Shown: piece by piece, positions 6,441-7,391 of the stretch | Position numbering within the stretch: position 1 is the stretch's first letter | Layout: every line of letters begins with the position of its first letter | Assembly: GCA_050743625.1 (NCBI GenBank) | Contig: JBOGED010000308.1 | Coordinates: 1-7,391, forward strand | Direction of reading: 5' to 3' | Source of the DNA: JBOGED01 sp050743625 | GTDB taxonomy: Bacteria > Actinomycetota > Nitriliruptoria > Euzebyales > Egibacteraceae | Length of the DNA stretch: 7,391 nucleotides | Position numbers and translations under genes: made by a program | The notes under the pieces: generated by a model | Seen by the model: the letters and a program-made list of their open reading frames with translations, nothing else | Database searches by the model: none | Told to the model about the DNA's origin: nothing

Positions 6441-6469
6441 GAGTGCCTGCTCCGCGCGGGAAAGGCAAG
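6441..6469 (-). promoter_or_regulatory. Candidate hup promoter
   Basis: Reading the minus strand, TTGCCT (complement of 6464-6469) and CACTCT (complement of 6441-6446) are exactly 17 bases apart, a plausible -35/-10 pair. This would give a leader of roughly 65 bases before the HU ATG. The -10 matches TANNNT only at its A and final T, so this is a tentative call made because no better pair is visible in the 177-bp gap. Confidence 0.3.
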
Positions 6470-6481
6470 CGAAAGTGGCGT

Positions 6482-6501
6482 CGTGGCGCCGATTCGCCAC
6501 G
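6482..6501. promoter_or_regulatory. Inverted repeat, possible TetR operator
   Basis: CGTGGCG (6482-6488), a six-base spacer and CGCCACG (6495-6501) form a perfect 7-bp inverted repeat of 20 bases in total, in the gap between the divergent hup and tetR genes and 44 bases before the tetR ATG. TetR-family proteins usually bind palindromes of this size next to their own gene, so autoregulation is a reasonable inference. It also lies just upstream of the candidate hup promoter. Confidence 0.4.
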
Positions 6502-6533
6502 TCGAACGCCGTACAGCGATGCGACAAATCAGG

Positions 6534-6545
6534 TACACCTAGTTC
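6534..6545 (+). promoter_or_regulatory. Candidate tetR -10 element with leaderless start
   Basis: TACACC (6534-6539) sits so that transcription would begin at the A of the tetR ATG (6546), seven bases after the hexamer. No Shine-Dalgarno precedes that ATG, which fits a leaderless message. The last base of the hexamer is C, not the preferred T, and no -35 is clear. Confidence 0.3.
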
Positions 6546-7136
6546 ATGGAACGGGTTGCTGCGACGCGCGCGAGTCGGGGTGACCGGACGCGGACGGCGT
6601 TGGTGCAGGCCGCGCTCTCGCTGTTCGGCCAGAATGGCGTCGAGCGGACGTCCATCGACGAGATCACGCAGGCTTCGAACGTCGCCAAGGGCACGTTCTA
6701 TGTGCATTTCCAGCGTAAGCAAGACGTGCTCTTGGAGCTCGGCGCGCAGGTCGTCGAATCGCTCGACCACACCCCGCCGTCCGGCGATGCCGTCGAGGCG
6801 TTGGGCATCCTGGGCAACCGCCTCGCAAAGATCATGAGCGAGATGCCGCGTCACGTAACCGGCAGGATGGTGCGCGAGATCGTTGGCCACCGCGAGCACT
6901 GGACGCGGGTCCTCGGCGACCGCCGCACGTTGGGTGCCATCATCGAGCCGATCATCGAGACCGGCCAAACCGCCGGCATGATGCGGACCGACCAGACCGC
7001 GGCCCGCCTCGCCCAAGCCCTTGTGATCTTGTGGCTTGACAACATCATCGGTTGGGCGGAGCGCCCCGTCGACCTGCCGCTCAAGCGTGACCTCGCCAAG
7101 GCCACCGCGCTCTTCCTCGACGGAGCCTTGGTCTAG
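6546..7136 (+). CDS. TetR/AcrR-family transcriptional regulator
   Basis: A 196-residue one-component regulator. The N-terminal DNA-binding domain spans about residues 14-62: a first helix RTALVQAALSLFGQNGVERT, then the helix-turn-helix in TSIDEITQASNVAKGTFYVHF (35-55, key residues T35, K48, G49, Y52 and F55) and the linking helix. The C-terminal part (about 75-196) is all-helical and would bind an unknown ligand and form the dimer; this half varies too much to name a ligand. The ATG at 6546 gives the usual short N-terminal arm rich in arginine. Normally such proteins repress their own gene and a neighbour in the absence of ligand; a 7-bp inverted repeat at 6482-6501 is a candidate site. The nearest gene, hup, is housekeeping, so the true target may lie beyond the window or elsewhere. 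A link to fatty-acid genes such as fadD is possible but not shown. Confidence 0.9.
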   Translation: MERVAATRASRGDRTRTALVQAALSLFGQNGVERTSIDEITQASNVAKGTFYVHFQRKQDVLLELGAQVVESLDHTPPSGDAVEALGILGNRLAKIMSEMPRHVTGRMVREIVGHREHWTRVLGDRRTLGAIIEPIIETGQTAGMMRTDQTAARLAQALVILWLDNIIGWAERPVDLPLKRDLAKATALFLDGALV

Positions 7137-7278
7137 ATGCACGAATCACCCAGAGATGTCAGCGTGAATCCAGACCTCCTGACACAGCGGCATGAAACGC
7201 CAGTTCAGTGCCGTGTGCTGCTGTCGCTGGTGCGATAATTCATGCGGTGCGACGGGCCGCGGGCAGCCTCGGCAGCTC

Positions 7279-7310
7279 AGCCCCGCAACGGCGGGCTCCT
7301 CCACACTTTT
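7279..7310 (+). terminator. Weak terminator candidate after tetR
   Basis: AGC and CCCGC (7279-7286, with one bulged C) pair with GCGGGCT (7291-7297) around the loop AACG, followed after nine further bases by a TTTT run (7307-7310). The distance between stem and T-run is too long for a classical intrinsic terminator, and it lies 142 bases after the tetR stop, so this is only a candidate. Confidence 0.3.
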
Positions 7311-7352
7311 CTGGTTGTTTACCGGACATAATGTCCAGTAAACAACCAGAAA
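7308..7352. repeat. 45-bp near-perfect AT-rich palindrome
   Basis: TTTCTGGTTGTTTAC (7308-7322) is the exact reverse complement of GTAAACAACCAGAAA (7338-7352). Between them lies a second palindrome, GGACAT-A-ATGTCC (7324-7336), centred on 7330; the only mismatch is C7323 against A7337. The whole is much poorer in GC than its surroundings. It has 21 of 22 possible pairs. There is no T-run outside the stem as in an intrinsic terminator. Candidates are a recombination or transposon-end site, an operator for a dimeric regulator, or a cruciform-forming element. Confidence 0.85.
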
Positions 7353-7391
7353 TCTGCAACGCCAAGCTGACCAGGCCGTGAGCGGCTGTTG

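Larger units (their letters stand above)
7137..7391. other. Non-coding right edge
   Basis: No gene is supported in the 255 bases after tetR. It contains a spaced inverted repeat TGTCAG/CTGACA (7157-7162 and 7179-7184), a small GC hairpin (7279-7297) and the long palindrome at 7308-7352. A 49-codon cysteine-rich frame from 7192 runs into the palindrome but has no ribosome site and no recognisable family. Confidence 0.5.

Noticed and set aside
6093..7142. Minus-strand frame of 349 codons ending in HU, as a long HU fusion
   Set aside because: Only the last 91 residues are HU-like, with a ribosome site directly before their ATG. The rest is antisense to the well-supported TetR gene.
7192..7341. 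A 49-residue cysteine-containing frame (MKRQFSAVCCCRWC...) at the right edge
   Set aside because: No Shine-Dalgarno, no family, and its end lies inside the 45-bp palindrome; probably chance.
1..7391. CRISPR array, tRNA or rRNA gene
   Set aside because: No regularly spaced direct repeats and no tRNA or rRNA signatures were seen on either strand.

Overview
The window is GC-rich with strongly G/C-biased third codon positions. It uses actinobacterial-looking signals: TANNNT -10 elements, probable leaderless starts and a DtxR/IdeR-like iron box. A FadD15-type acyl-CoA ligase and a short 91-residue HU fit an actinobacterium. The HemQ, however, has the Tyr-Pro-Met-Ser-Lys active-site form known from Firmicutes, Chloroflexota and deep-branching actinobacterial classes, not the Tyr-Pro-Phe form of Mycobacterium. 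An Acidimicrobiia- or Rubrobacter-like source is my best guess; this is inference.

Layout. Positions 1-442 hold no confident gene: a GC-rich stretch, a patch around 142-245 rich in short palindromes, and an open frame (226-411) that reads like the end of a small protein or a gene remnant. A long-chain acyl-CoA ligase gene (443-2203, minus) and hemQ (2260-3072, plus) diverge from a compact 56-bp gap. A 350-bp non-coding region (3073-3422) follows. It carries two strong hairpins, two copies of a palindromic repeat and, near its end, a DtxR-type iron box. The iron box directly precedes a two-gene Fe3+-type ABC transporter operon: a fused 12-TM permease (3423-5030) and, overlapping by ATGA, its ATPase (5027-6073). 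An HU gene (6093-6368, minus) converges on the operon. It is divergent from a TetR-family regulator (6546-7136, plus). The last 255 bp are non-coding and contain a striking 45-bp near-perfect palindrome (7308-7352).

How the parts may work together. HemQ performs the last step of coproporphyrin-dependent heme synthesis, and the neighbouring transporter probably brings in ferric iron, so the centre of the window reads as an iron/heme locus with iron-dependent control at 3382-3400. The transporter lacks an adjacent substrate-binding protein gene, which must lie elsewhere. The acyl-CoA ligase, HU and TetR genes look like ordinary neighbours with no proven link to iron. I see no clear new multi-gene system. 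The items most worth following are the iron box, the repeat pair at 3219-3310 and the terminal palindrome.
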